NCBI GenBank assembly: GCA_965365465.1
Contig: CBDUBU010000107.1
Coordinates: 1-12,551 of the forward strand
Origin: CBDUBU01 sp965365465
GTDB taxonomy: Bacteria > Bacteroidota > Rhodothermia > Rhodothermales > DASSAV01
DNA length: 12,551 nt
Direction: 5' to 3'
A program made the translations under genes and the position numbers. The notes under the pieces were generated by a model. That model was not told the origin of the DNA and searched no databases. It was given only the letters and a program-made list of their open reading frames with translations. Shown here piece after piece: positions 5,785 to 12,551 of this stretch. Position 1 is the first letter of the stretch. Each line of letters starts with the position of its first letter.

Positions 5785-7401
5785 ATGAACCCCTTTTTGC
5801 AAAATATAAAACAGTTCCTGAGCCGCCTCTCGCCTGGACAAAAAGCGGCGCTGGCAGCGGTCCTTCTGGGAGGCGTCGCGTTGCTCTCTGGTGTGGCCTA
5901 CTGGGCCGGACAGCCGGACTATGCCATTCTCTTCGGCAGTCTCGACCCGACAGCCGCCAACAAAGTGGTCGAGTCTCTTCAAGCCGACGGCATCAAATAC
6001 GATCTACGCGAAAACGGCACGGCGATCTTCGTACCGCGCGAAGACGTGTACGAACTGAGACTGCGTTTCGCCGGTGAAGGAATCGTCTCGGAAGGCCCGG
6101 TGGGTTACGAACTTTTCGACAAGGGCACGCTGGGCATGACGGATTTCATGCAGAAGCTGAACCTGAAACGCGCCCTGGAGGGCGAACTGGCGCGTACGAT
6201 CTCCAGCGTCCGGCAGGTCGAGCTGTGCCGCGTTCACCTGGTGATCCCGGAACGCTCTCCGTTTCGGGAGACGCAGACGCAGCCCAGCGCCTCGGTCGTG
6301 CTCCAACTCAACGGCGGCTCGCGCCTTTCTACAGAGCAGATCGAGGGCATCACAGCACTCGTGGCGGGCGCCGTCGAAGGCATGGCGCAGCAGGACGTTA
6401 CCATCCTGGATACGCGCGGCAATCTGCTTTCCAACCCGGACGCAAAGAACCAGGATATAATGACCAGCGCCAACCAGTTGCGTATGCAGACCGCCGTAGA
6501 GACGCATCTGACGGGGCAAGGTCAGTCCATGCTTGACCGGGTGCTGGGAGCCGGCAACGCCATCGTCCGTGTTTCCGCTACCCTTGACTTCAACCGCACT
6601 GTGGCCGAACGCGAACTGATAGACCCCGAAAGCGCCACGGTCATAAGCGAGGAGCGACTGGAAGAAGAAGGCGGACCCGATGCCGGCAATGCCAACTCTT
6701 CCGTCCGCAACTACGAACTGAGCCGGACGCGAGAACGGTCGGAAAAAAATGCAGGAGAGATTTCCTACCTGACGGTATCCGTCATTCTCAACTACAAGAA
6801 AACGCCGCCCCCGGCAGACCAGCCGGAGGCGCTGCCTGAGATCGCTCCCTACCCGGATGCAGAAATCGCTGAAATCGAATCCCTTGTCCAGAACGCCGTC
6901 GGGTTCAATCCGGAACGCGGCGACCGCTTTGCCATCCACCAGACTCGTTTCGATACCAGCGTGGATGACCAGCTTGCCGCCGAGATCCGCGATCAGCGCA
7001 AAAGCGAGGAATTTCAGTTATACCTCCGTTACGGCCTTATGGCCGTTGCGCTCGCGCTCGCGGTCTGGCTGATTCGCTCTGCCGGCCGGCGGGTTACGGC
7101 TGCGGCCCAGCAAGGCACAGGCATGGCCCTCACCGGCGGGCAGCGACGGCAAGAACTTGGGGGCGACGGCATGAGCAGCGCCCTGTCAGGACCGGGGGGC
7201 ATCAACCAGCTTGTCGGAGGCGACGAGGAAGAGTTGGTCCTCCTCGATGACGTGTATACCAGCAAGCTCTCCCCGGATGCAAAAAAACGCCTGAAGGCCA
7301 AGCACCTGATGTACGAAGAAATCAAGAAGCAGGTGCTGGAACGACCGGCTGACACCGCCGACCTCATCCGCTCCTGGATGGCTAGCGACGCCAAAGCCTG
7401 A
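5785..7401 (+). CDS. fliF: Flagellar MS-ring protein FliF
   Basis: This encodes 538 residues. FliF forms the inner-membrane MS ring, the base for the export gate, rod and switch. The first membrane helix lies at about residues 21-41 (AALAAVLLGGVALLSGVAYW). The ring-building YscJ-like region follows, with YAILFGSLDP, DGIKYDLRENGTAIFVP and RALEGELARTISSV (129-142), and then a predicted periplasmic beta-collar region (about 250-340). The second membrane helix is at about 413-432. A Gly/Gln-rich cytoplasmic linker (about 436-485) leads to a conserved tail (505-534, YEEIKKQVLERPADTADLIR) that binds FliG. Length and topology are typical. It begins 50 bases after fliE and ends 30 bases before fliG, the standard order. 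ATG 5785 is followed by a typical short N-terminal cytoplasmic stretch; no Shine-Dalgarno is seen. Confidence 0.97.
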   Translation: MNPFLQNIKQFLSRLSPGQKAALAAVLLGGVALLSGVAYWAGQPDYAILFGSLDPTAANKVVESLQADGIKYDLRENGTAIFVPREDVYELRLRFAGEGIVSEGPVGYELFDKGTLGMTDFMQKLNLKRALEGELARTISSVRQVELCRVHLVIPERSPFRETQTQPSASVVLQLNGGSRLSTEQIEGITALVAGAVEGMAQQDVTILDTRGNLLSNPDAKNQDIMTSANQLRMQTAVETHLTGQGQSMLDRVLGAGNAIVRVSATLDFNRTVAERELIDPESATVISEERLEEEGGPDAGNANSSVRNYELSRTRERSEKNAGEISYLTVSVILNYKKTPPPADQPEALPEIAPYPDAEIAEIESLVQNAVGFNPERGDRFAIHQTRFDTSVDDQLAAEIRDQRKSEEFQLYLRYGLMAVALALAVWLIRSAGRRVTAAAQQGTGMALTGGQRRQELGGDGMSSALSGPGGINQLVGGDEEELVLLDDVYTSKLSPDAKKRLKAKHLMYEEIKKQVLERPADTADLIRSWMASDAKA

Positions 7402-7431
7402 AGGCGCTGACCCTGAACGTTGATTGCAGCT

Positions 7432-8472
7432 ATGTCTACAGCAGAACAAGCATCAGTTGTCCCGACGCCCTCTACGAATAGCCTGACAGGCACGCAGAAA
7501 GCAGCCATCCTGCTTATCGCCGTCGGCACGGAGGCGGCGGCCCGCGTGCTCAAGTCGCTCCACGATGATGAAGTGGAACGCATCAGCATCGAGATCGCAC
7601 GGATGCGCAACGTGTCGAGCGATTATGTAGAGGGCGTGCTGCTCGAATACCGCGACCTGAGCATGGCCCAGGATTACATCGCGCAGGGCGGCGTGACCTT
7701 TGCGCGGGAGGCGCTGGAAACGGCGCTCGGCCCCCGTCGCGCAGAAGAAATCCTGATGCGCATCGAAGCGGCCATGGAGGTTTCGGCCTTCCACCTGCTG
7801 CAAACCGTCGAGACGGCCCAGCTTACCAATTTCCTCCAGAACGAGCATCCCCAGACGGCGGCGCTTATTCTCGCGCACCTCAACCCGCGCAAGGCCGCCG
7901 ACATTATCGCCACCCTGCCGCCCGAATTGCAGAGTGAAATTATGTACCGGCTGGCTACGATGGGAAAAACCTCCCCGGAACTGCTGCGCGACATCGAGGA
8001 GGTGATCCGCCAGCAGATCGGCGCGGTCTTCGGCGCCGAACTGAGCGCAACGGGTGGAATCGAAAAGGTCGCTGAAATACTTAACAGCACCAGCCGCGCT
8101 TCCGAGCGCATCATCATCGATGCGATCCGTGACCGCGATCAGGAACTGGCAAATTCGATCAAGAGCCTCATGTTCGTCTTCGACGATCTCGTCCATCTCA
8201 ACGACCGCGACCTGCAACGCATTCTCGTTGAAGTGGAGCAGCGCGACCTAGCCCTTTCCCTGAAGGCGGCCTCGGAAGAGTTGAAAAAGAAGCTGTTGAG
8301 CAACGTCAGCGAACGCGCTGCTGCCCTGATCCAGGAAGAAATGGAATTGCTCGGTCCTGTTCGCGTCCGCGACGTAGACGAGGCGCAGCGGAAAATCATC
8401 GACACCGCGCAAAGCCTGGAAGAACAGGAAGAAATCACGCTGTCCCGCTCCGGTCAGGATGTGCTCATGTAG
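7432..8472 (+). CDS. fliG: Flagellar motor switch protein FliG
   Basis: This encodes 346 residues from the ATG at 7432; an in-frame TTG at 7420 would add four residues. FliG sits under the MS ring, binds FliM, and generates torque against the stator. The N-terminal domain (about 18-115, starting LTGTQKAAILLIAVG) binds the FliF tail. The middle domain contains NEHPQTAALILAHL (137-150), the conserved EHPQ motif for FliM. The C-terminal domain contains MFVFDDLVHLNDRDLQRIL (247-265) and the charged torque helix in ALSLKAASEELKKKLLSN (274-291), followed by ELLGPVRVRDVDEAQRKI (305-322). An acidic tail of about 20 residues ends the protein. It lies in the usual place between fliF and fliH. Nothing unusual is seen. 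Confidence 0.97.
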   Translation: MSTAEQASVVPTPSTNSLTGTQKAAILLIAVGTEAAARVLKSLHDDEVERISIEIARMRNVSSDYVEGVLLEYRDLSMAQDYIAQGGVTFAREALETALGPRRAEEILMRIEAAMEVSAFHLLQTVETAQLTNFLQNEHPQTAALILAHLNPRKAADIIATLPPELQSEIMYRLATMGKTSPELLRDIEEVIRQQIGAVFGAELSATGGIEKVAEILNSTSRASERIIIDAIRDRDQELANSIKSLMFVFDDLVHLNDRDLQRILVEVEQRDLALSLKAASEELKKKLLSNVSERAAALIQEEMELLGPVRVRDVDEAQRKIIDTAQSLEEQEEITLSRSGQDVLM

Positions 8473-8501
8473 CGCCCCTCCCCACCCCATTCTCTCCCTT
8501 G

Positions 8502-9392
8502 ATGGACCAACCGGCTTCCACATCGCGCATCCTCAAGCACCGCTCAATCGAAGAGGACCTACCCGTCTTTTCAGAGCCGGAGTTGCATCATGGTATACCG
8601 TTGCGGATTCCGGGCCGGCGCGTTTTCAGCGAGGAGTCGCAAGAAGAAGCCGGCAATGCTTACCGGCTGAAAGGCATTCTCAGGCACGCACAGGCGCGCC
8701 TCGACCCTACCCCTGTCGAGATCGCTCCTGTCGAGTTCACGCCATTACAACCTGTTCGTGTGGATGCATCGGAATACACCGGCAAGCCGACCGAGACCAC
8801 AGATCATGCAGGAACACCCGGCGATCAACTGAAGCCTTCCTGGCAGGAACAGATGGAAGCGGAGGTCGCACGGGCCAGGGAAGAAGCCTATGAGGAGGGG
8901 TATGCCGCCGCGCGGGAGGCGCTGGAAGTAGAATTCGAGGAAGTGGCCCAAACCATCCAGAACGACGTTCGCCGCCTGCACGAACTTTGCGCGTCCTTCA
9001 TCACGGACGCGGAACCGGCGCTGGTCAACCTCGCCTTCGAGGTCGCGCAGGCCATCCTGGATGCGCCGCTGCCCTCCGGCATCAAGGGTGTTTCCGCCCG
9101 CACCATCAGCGAGTCCATCGAGCAAATGGCAGGCAGCGGCCTGATTGAAGTGTCGCTTCACCCTGTCGACTTTCTCCGGTTGCAAGAAGCAGGCACAGTC
9201 GAACAGCTTGAATCTCTCCATGCCAGTCTTCGCTGGGAGCCGAACCCCGAGTTGAAACAGGGAGACTGGTTCGTGCAGTCTCCTGTCGCCATGATCCGGC
9301 ACATCGAGAAGGAAATGATCGATGCGCTGAAAAGCCGCATCGGACTCCTGACCGCCGTGCAATCCAGAAGCGACAAGAAAAAGGAGCGATAG
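8502..9392 (+). CDS. fliH: Flagellar export apparatus protein FliH
   Basis: This encodes 296 residues from the ATG at 8502. FliH is the dimeric stalk that holds the FliI ATPase and tethers it to the C-ring and export gate. The N-terminal 110 residues are poorly conserved and Pro/Glu-rich. Then comes the characteristic small-residue helix with repeated A/G spacing (AREEAYEEGYAAAREALEVE, about 125-144), matching the family's GxxxG-type heptads. The C-terminal domain (about 165-290) has LVNLAFEVAQAIL and the V-type ATPase subunit E-like ending GDWFVQSPVAMIRHIEKEM. It ends only 4 bases before fliI, so the two are probably translationally linked; the fliI ribosome-binding site AAGGAG lies inside its last codons. 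The assignment rests on pattern and context and is firm. Confidence 0.9.
   Translation: MDQPASTSRILKHRSIEEDLPVFSEPELHHGIPLRIPGRRVFSEESQEEAGNAYRLKGILRHAQARLDPTPVEIAPVEFTPLQPVRVDASEYTGKPTETTDHAGTPGDQLKPSWQEQMEAEVARAREEAYEEGYAAAREALEVEFEEVAQTIQNDVRRLHELCASFITDAEPALVNLAFEVAQAILDAPLPSGIKGVSARTISESIEQMAGSGLIEVSLHPVDFLRLQEAGTVEQLESLHASLRWEPNPELKQGDWFVQSPVAMIRHIEKEMIDALKSRIGLLTAVQSRSDKKKER
9381..9386 (+). promoter_or_regulatory. Shine-Dalgarno sequence AAGGAG for fliI
   Basis: AAGGAG ends 10 bases before the fliI ATG at 9397, inside the last codons of fliH. It is the only near-consensus ribosome-binding site I see in the window, where most starts lack one. Confidence 0.6.
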
Positions 9393-9396
9393 CAGC

Positions 9397-10725
9397 ATGG
9401 CGCAATTTCTCGATCATTGCCTGAAACAGATCCGGTCGGAGCCTGTCAGGTCGATCCGGTTCGGAAAGGTGCAGTCGGTAGTAGGACTGCTGGTTGAAGC
9501 CAGCGAAGTCAACGCTGCCGTCGGCGAACTCTGCCATATTTACGAAAACGAACGCCCGAACAGCCGTCGGATCAAGGCCGAAGTCGTCGGGGTGCGCGGT
9601 CGCACCTCGGTGCTGATGCCGCTGGAAGAAACCGTCGGCTTGCGGGCTGGATGCCTGGTTGAACGGTCTACCCTTCCCCTCACGGTTCGCGTGGGCGAGG
9701 CCCTGCTCGGGCGCGTCATCGATGCCAACGGGCGACCGCTCGACGGGAAAGGCCCGCTCACGCTCACCGACGAGCAGCCGGTCCACAGCGAGCCTCCTTC
9801 GCCGCTCCAGCGCCGCATGATCGACACGCCGCTCGCAACGGAAGTTCGTGCTATCGATTCGTTCCTGACACTCGGCAAGGGGCAGCGTGTCGGCATCTTT
9901 GCAGGCTCCGGCGTAGGCAAAAGCACCCTGCTGGGAATGATCGCACGCCGGGCGCGCGCCGATGTCAACGTGATCGGGCTGATCGGCGAACGTGGGCGCG
10001 AAGTTCAGGAATTCATCACCGACAACCTCGGCGAAGAAGGGCTTCAGCGGTCGGTGGTCGTGGCGGTAACCGGAGATCAGGCCGCCATGAGCCGGGTAAA
10101 AGGCGCCAGCGTCTCGGTAGCTATTGCCGAGTATTTCCGCGATCAGGGAAAAGATGTCCTCCTGATGATGGACTCGGTGACTCGTGTGGCGATGGCCCAG
10201 CGAGAAATCGGTCTTGCCGTCGGGGAGCCTCCCACCACGCGCGGCTATACGCCCAGCGTCTTTGCCCTGCTTCCGCGCCTGCTGGAGCGGGCCGGCTCCG
10301 GGTCGCGGGGCAGCATCACCGGAATCTTCACGGTCCTCGTCGATGGAGACGACATGAACGAGCCTATCGGCGATGCCGTGCGCGGCATCCTCGACGGCCA
10401 TATCGTGCTCTCGCGCAAGCTGGCCCAGGCCAATCACTTTCCCGCCATCGACATTCTGCACAGCGTAAGCCGTGTGATGCCGCGACTGATTTCACCGGAA
10501 AAGCGGGCCATCGCTGACGAAGCCCGTTCGCTCCTGGCTGCCTACCGGGACGCCGAGGACCTGATCCGCATCGGCGCCTATCAGAAAGGGTCCAATGCCG
10601 CTATCGACCGCGCCGTCGTTGCATCCGAAGGCTTGACGGCCTTTCTCCGCCAGCGCGTGCATGAAGCAGACGCCGCCGACCCATTCCACACGCTCGATCA
10701 GATTCTCAAGAAACCGGCGCGATAA
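9397..10725 (+). CDS. fliI: Flagellum-specific export ATPase FliI
   Basis: This encodes 442 residues, the usual length. FliI is the F1-beta-like hexameric ATPase that helps unload chaperones and feed substrates to the flagellar export gate. The N-terminal beta-barrel domain (about 18-95) includes RFGKVQSVVGLLVEA. In the catalytic domain, Walker A is GSGVGKST (170-177), GERGREVQEF (198-207) holds the catalytic Glu region, and Walker B is VLLMMDSVTR (254-263). GEPPTTRGYTPSVFALLPRL (276-295) and the DGDDMNEPI block (316-324) followed by AVRGILDGHIVLSR (327-340) are typical of type III secretion ATPases. The C-terminal helical domain includes AYRDAEDLIRIGAYQKGSN. All key residues are intact. It follows fliH by 4 bases. 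An 85-base gap to fliJ holds a second sigma-54 promoter candidate. Confidence 0.97.
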   Translation: MAQFLDHCLKQIRSEPVRSIRFGKVQSVVGLLVEASEVNAAVGELCHIYENERPNSRRIKAEVVGVRGRTSVLMPLEETVGLRAGCLVERSTLPLTVRVGEALLGRVIDANGRPLDGKGPLTLTDEQPVHSEPPSPLQRRMIDTPLATEVRAIDSFLTLGKGQRVGIFAGSGVGKSTLLGMIARRARADVNVIGLIGERGREVQEFITDNLGEEGLQRSVVVAVTGDQAAMSRVKGASVSVAIAEYFRDQGKDVLLMMDSVTRVAMAQREIGLAVGEPPTTRGYTPSVFALLPRLLERAGSGSRGSITGIFTVLVDGDDMNEPIGDAVRGILDGHIVLSRKLAQANHFPAIDILHSVSRVMPRLISPEKRAIADEARSLLAAYRDAEDLIRIGAYQKGSNAAIDRAVVASEGLTAFLRQRVHEADAADPFHTLDQILKKPAR

Positions 10726-10743
10726 TCCCTCCATCGACTCTGT

Positions 10744-10760
10744 TTGGCCGGACGTTTGCC
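10744..10760 (+). promoter_or_regulatory. Sigma-54 promoter candidate upstream of fliJ
   Basis: TTGGCCGG, four bases, then TTGCC, with exact GG-N10-GC spacing (GG at 10746-10747, GC at 10758-10759). The -12 element is perfect; the -24 element TTGGCCGG matches 6 of 8 bases of TTGGCACG. A start near 10771 would give a leader of about 40 bases before fliJ. It falls in the largest gap inside the + strand gene run. A short inverted repeat GGTTC/GAACC lies around the predicted start (10764-10785). Confidence 0.5.
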
Positions 10761-10810
10761 AGAGGTTCCGACTGTCACCCGAACCGTCTTAATCGCCCGG
10801 AAAGGCTGCA

Positions 10811-11269
10811 ATGGCAGGAAAAAAATTCTCTTTCCCTCTGGAAAACGTGCTCCGGCTGCGCCATCACGAAGTCGAACGTGCTGAAGACGTACTCACGCAC
10901 CGGGTTCAACAGCGTGTGGCGCAGGAAGCTTGCGTCGAGCAGGCGCACCAGCGCCTCTGTGAACTCGTCAGCAAAGGAGTTGGGGGACAGACCATCGGGC
11001 CGCAAGCACTCAGACAGTACGACGCCTTTCGCCAGGATGCCCGGCGCGCCTATGAAGAGGCGCAACAGCAACTGGAACGCCTGCGCAAGCTCGAAGCGCA
11101 GGCCCGCGAACAGTTGGTCCAGCGAAAACAGGCGGAAGAAGCGCTCCAGACTCTGCACGACCGGAAAGAAACGGAGCATTTGAAGGAACAGGAGTCTGCC
11201 GAAATGGCCTTTCTCGATGAGCAAGCCATTGCCGGCTTCTACAGGAAGAAACAGGCCCCCTACATATGA
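10811..11269 (+). CDS. fliJ: Flagellar export protein FliJ
   Basis: This encodes 152 residues, matching the usual FliJ size of about 147. FliJ is the antiparallel coiled-coil stalk inside the FliI hexamer and escorts chaperones to FlhA. The start is typical for the family: a short basic lead, then FSFPLENVLRLRHHEVERAED, where FliJ proteins have F-x-L-x-x-(V/L)-L-x-x-(R/K). The remainder is a continuous charged helical sequence rich in Gln, Glu, Arg and Ala, with no predicted globular domain. It lies after fliI, as in most flagellar operons, but with an 85-base gap rather than overlap. A weak AAAGG sits 7 bases before the ATG. Its stop codon overlaps the next gene's start as ATGA, implying coupled translation. 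Confidence 0.88.
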   Translation: MAGKKFSFPLENVLRLRHHEVERAEDVLTHRVQQRVAQEACVEQAHQRLCELVSKGVGGQTIGPQALRQYDAFRQDARRAYEEAQQQLERLRKLEAQAREQLVQRKQAEEALQTLHDRKETEHLKEQESAEMAFLDEQAIAGFYRKKQAPYI

Positions 11270-11967
11270 AGAAGGTATTGATCGCCGTCGCGGTGAGTCT
11301 GTTTTCTTTCGCTGCCGGACTGATCGGGTTTTATTTCGCGCTGCCATCTGTGGCCCCCGACCGGGCCGAGGAGGCGCGTATGCACCTGGATAGCCTCATG
11401 GCAGCCGCCGACACCACGCGATTGGATTCCTTGCAGCGAATGTTTGCGGCTGATTCCCTCAACTTGCCGGAGGCTGCACTCGATTCGGTGCTGCTCATCC
11501 TGGGCGACACGTCGGTCGCCCCCTCCCTTGAGGTGGTTGAAGCCGCACGCCAGCAGATGGCAGCCCTTCGCGATTCCCTCCGGATGCGGGAAAAAAGCTT
11601 GCATGACGCGATCATCCGTGCAGATAGCATAGAGAAAAAACTCGGTGAACAACTTGCCAAACCCAAGACACAACCAGAAAAAAAGAACGAAAAACAAATT
11701 GATGTAGCGGATCTGAGCGCTGCGCTTTCCAAACTGGAGGACAAGGAGCTCCGGGCCATCCTTCAGCAACTCGATGTGGCTTCGCTGGAAACGCTCTACC
11801 AGAAGGCATCAGGACGGAATCGCGTGCGCTTGCTTCAGGCGATGCAGCCTAATCAGGCAGCCCGGTTCGTCCAGAACCAGTTGTATCCGGATGCCGCACG
11901 GAGAAGTCCTGAACCTTCCGAGGCTGATTCACTGGCCCGGAGCGGCGCTCAGGTTCCCAGCGGGTAA
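11266..11967 (+). CDS. Membrane-anchored coiled-coil protein with MgtE-N-like domain, MotE/FlbB-like
   Basis: This encodes 233 residues, overlapping fliJ by 4 bases (ATGA). It begins MKK and has one membrane helix (about 4-26), with no signal-peptidase site clearly visible, so the rest probably lies in the periplasm. A helical region follows (about 32-130), then a Lys/Gln-rich linker (131-145). Last is a domain of about 60 residues (149-206, including LSAALSKLEDKELRAILQQL and LLQAMQPNQAARFV) resembling the helical repeats of MgtE N-terminal and FliG domains. This architecture and the position after fliJ match MotE of alphaproteobacteria and FlbB of spirochaetes, periplasmic proteins linked to stator assembly. 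A recurring Asp-Ser-hydrophobic motif (DSL, DSV or DSI) appears seven times. Its exact role here is inferred. Confidence 0.7.
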   Translation: MKKVLIAVAVSLFSFAAGLIGFYFALPSVAPDRAEEARMHLDSLMAAADTTRLDSLQRMFAADSLNLPEAALDSVLLILGDTSVAPSLEVVEAARQQMAALRDSLRMREKSLHDAIIRADSIEKKLGEQLAKPKTQPEKKNEKQIDVADLSAALSKLEDKELRAILQQLDVASLETLYQKASGRNRVRLLQAMQPNQAARFVQNQLYPDAARRSPEPSEADSLARSGAQVPSG

Positions 11968-12016
11968 CAAGCGCCTTCCTTTATAAGAATCCTACCTTTT
12001 CGCCCTCAAACGGCGT

Positions 12017-12551
12017 ATGCCGAACCACTCAAAAAGCTCCGGTAGTATGCAACTTACCTCCTTGCCTCCTTCTCCACAACCGGATTTGCGCCCTGCCGGC
12101 TATGGCGCCCCTGTTCCGGCGCACGGTTCCGAGCCGCACGCTGCATTTGCAACGTTCCTGTCAGGCTTGCAACCGGATGCCGATCCGGCGCCGGCAGCGC
12201 AAACGGTGGAATCGCTGGCTGTGGACCCTGCCTGCCTTCCGGAAGGCAAGGATAATTTGCCTATCTCGAACAGCGCCGCCGGGCGAGAGCGTGATGCAGA
12301 AACACAAACAGCAGAAAACCCGGACGGCGTCTCCCCGGAGACGCTGCCGCCCGCCGATGCCGAACAACAGATTATACTGCCTCTGGCGCCCATGCCGTTG
12401 GCTCCGTTTGAAGAAGAGGCTTCCGACGACTTTCGCCTTCCTGAAGCAGGCGCGACGCTCCAGACGACAGGCAGCGCCGCAGATTTGAAGACTAGTCTTT
12501 CTACGACCTCACCGCCCACACAAAAAGAGGAGGCATCCCCGGCATCGACAG
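12017..12551 (+). CDS. Flagellar hook-length control protein FliK, N-terminal part (candidate)
   Basis: A frame open from 11987 runs past the right edge, so only about 178 N-terminal residues are visible. Two in-frame ATGs compete, at 12017 (MPNHSKSSGS) and at 12047 (MQLTSLPPSP); neither has a Shine-Dalgarno. The sequence is strongly disordered in composition, rich in Pro, Ala, Glu, Ser and Thr, with no membrane segment and a single Cys. FliK, the secreted molecular ruler for hook length, has just such an N-terminal half, while its recognisable C-terminal switch domain would lie beyond the window. The place after fliJ and the MotE/FlbB-like gene is where fliK sits in related operons. Coding is likely because the frame stays open over 530 bases with codon use like its neighbours; the product name rests on position and composition only. 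Confidence 0.6.
   Translation, partial: MPNHSKSSGSMQLTSLPPSPQPDLRPAGYGAPVPAHGSEPHAAFATFLSGLQPDADPAPAAQTVESLAVDPACLPEGKDNLPISNSAAGRERDAETQTAENPDGVSPETLPPADAEQQIILPLAPMPLAPFEEEASDDFRLPEAGATLQTTGSAADLKTSLSTTSPPTQKEEASPAST

Noticed and set aside
6004..6939. Long open frame on the - strand opposite fliF (311 codons)
   Set aside because: A shadow frame; FliF on the + strand is complete and well conserved.
9106..10461. Long open frame on the - strand opposite fliI and fliH (451 codons)
   Set aside because: A shadow frame of high-GC coding DNA; its translation has His/Asp/Gly-rich shadow composition and no domains, while the + strand encodes unmistakable FliI.
1..12551. Mobile elements, CRISPR arrays, tRNA or rRNA genes
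   Set aside because: I looked for transposase-like frames, regular repeats and RNA signatures and found none; the window is contiguous flagellar and regulatory sequence.

Overview
The window is a stretch of a bacterial flagellar gene cluster. It has moderately high GC, about 58-60% by eye. Almost no gene has a Shine-Dalgarno sequence; the clear exception is AAGGAG before fliI. There are no mobile elements, RNA genes or CRISPR arrays. The flagellar set (FlgM, a sigma-54 activator with a soluble kinase, and a MotE/FlbB-like protein after FliJ), together with the SD-poor starts, would fit a Bacteroidota-related lineage such as Rhodothermota or Balneolota. That placement is an inference and is weak.

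Layout. (1) At 1-1382 on the + strand lie the 3' end of fliD (filament cap), a small helical FliT-like chaperone candidate, and a FlgM-type anti-sigma-28 factor. (2) At 1390-3818 on the - strand lies a two-component pair: a soluble histidine kinase with an unusual H-box, followed by an NtrC-family sigma-54 activator carrying GAFTGA. The activator gene converges on flgM with only 7 bases between the stops. (3) A 312-base divergent region (3819-4130) separates the kinase from flgB. It holds a near-consensus sigma-54 promoter facing flgB, a dyad just upstream of it, and a weaker sigma-54-like match facing the kinase. (4) From 4131 to the right edge runs one long + strand series: flgB, flgC, an unrecognised 96-residue gene, fliE, fliF, fliG, fliH, fliI, fliJ, a motE/flbB-like gene, and the 5' part of a fliK-like gene that runs off the window. 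The order closely resembles the flgB operon of spirochaetes as I recall it.

How the parts fit. FlgB, FlgC, FliE and FliF build the rod and MS ring, and FliG is the rotor switch. FliH, FliI and FliJ form the export ATPase complex. The FliK-like protein would set hook length. The kinase and sigma-54 activator probably switch on this rod/hook class, and FlgM would hold back sigma-28 (filament class) until the hook is complete. The two best sigma-54 promoter candidates lie in the two largest gaps of the + strand run, before flgB and before fliJ.

Most of the window is ordinary flagellar biology. The items most worth a second look are the unnamed 96-residue gene between flgC and fliE, the two sigma-54 promoter candidates linked to the adjacent activator, the atypical kinase, and the membrane-anchored MotE-like protein translationally coupled to fliJ.
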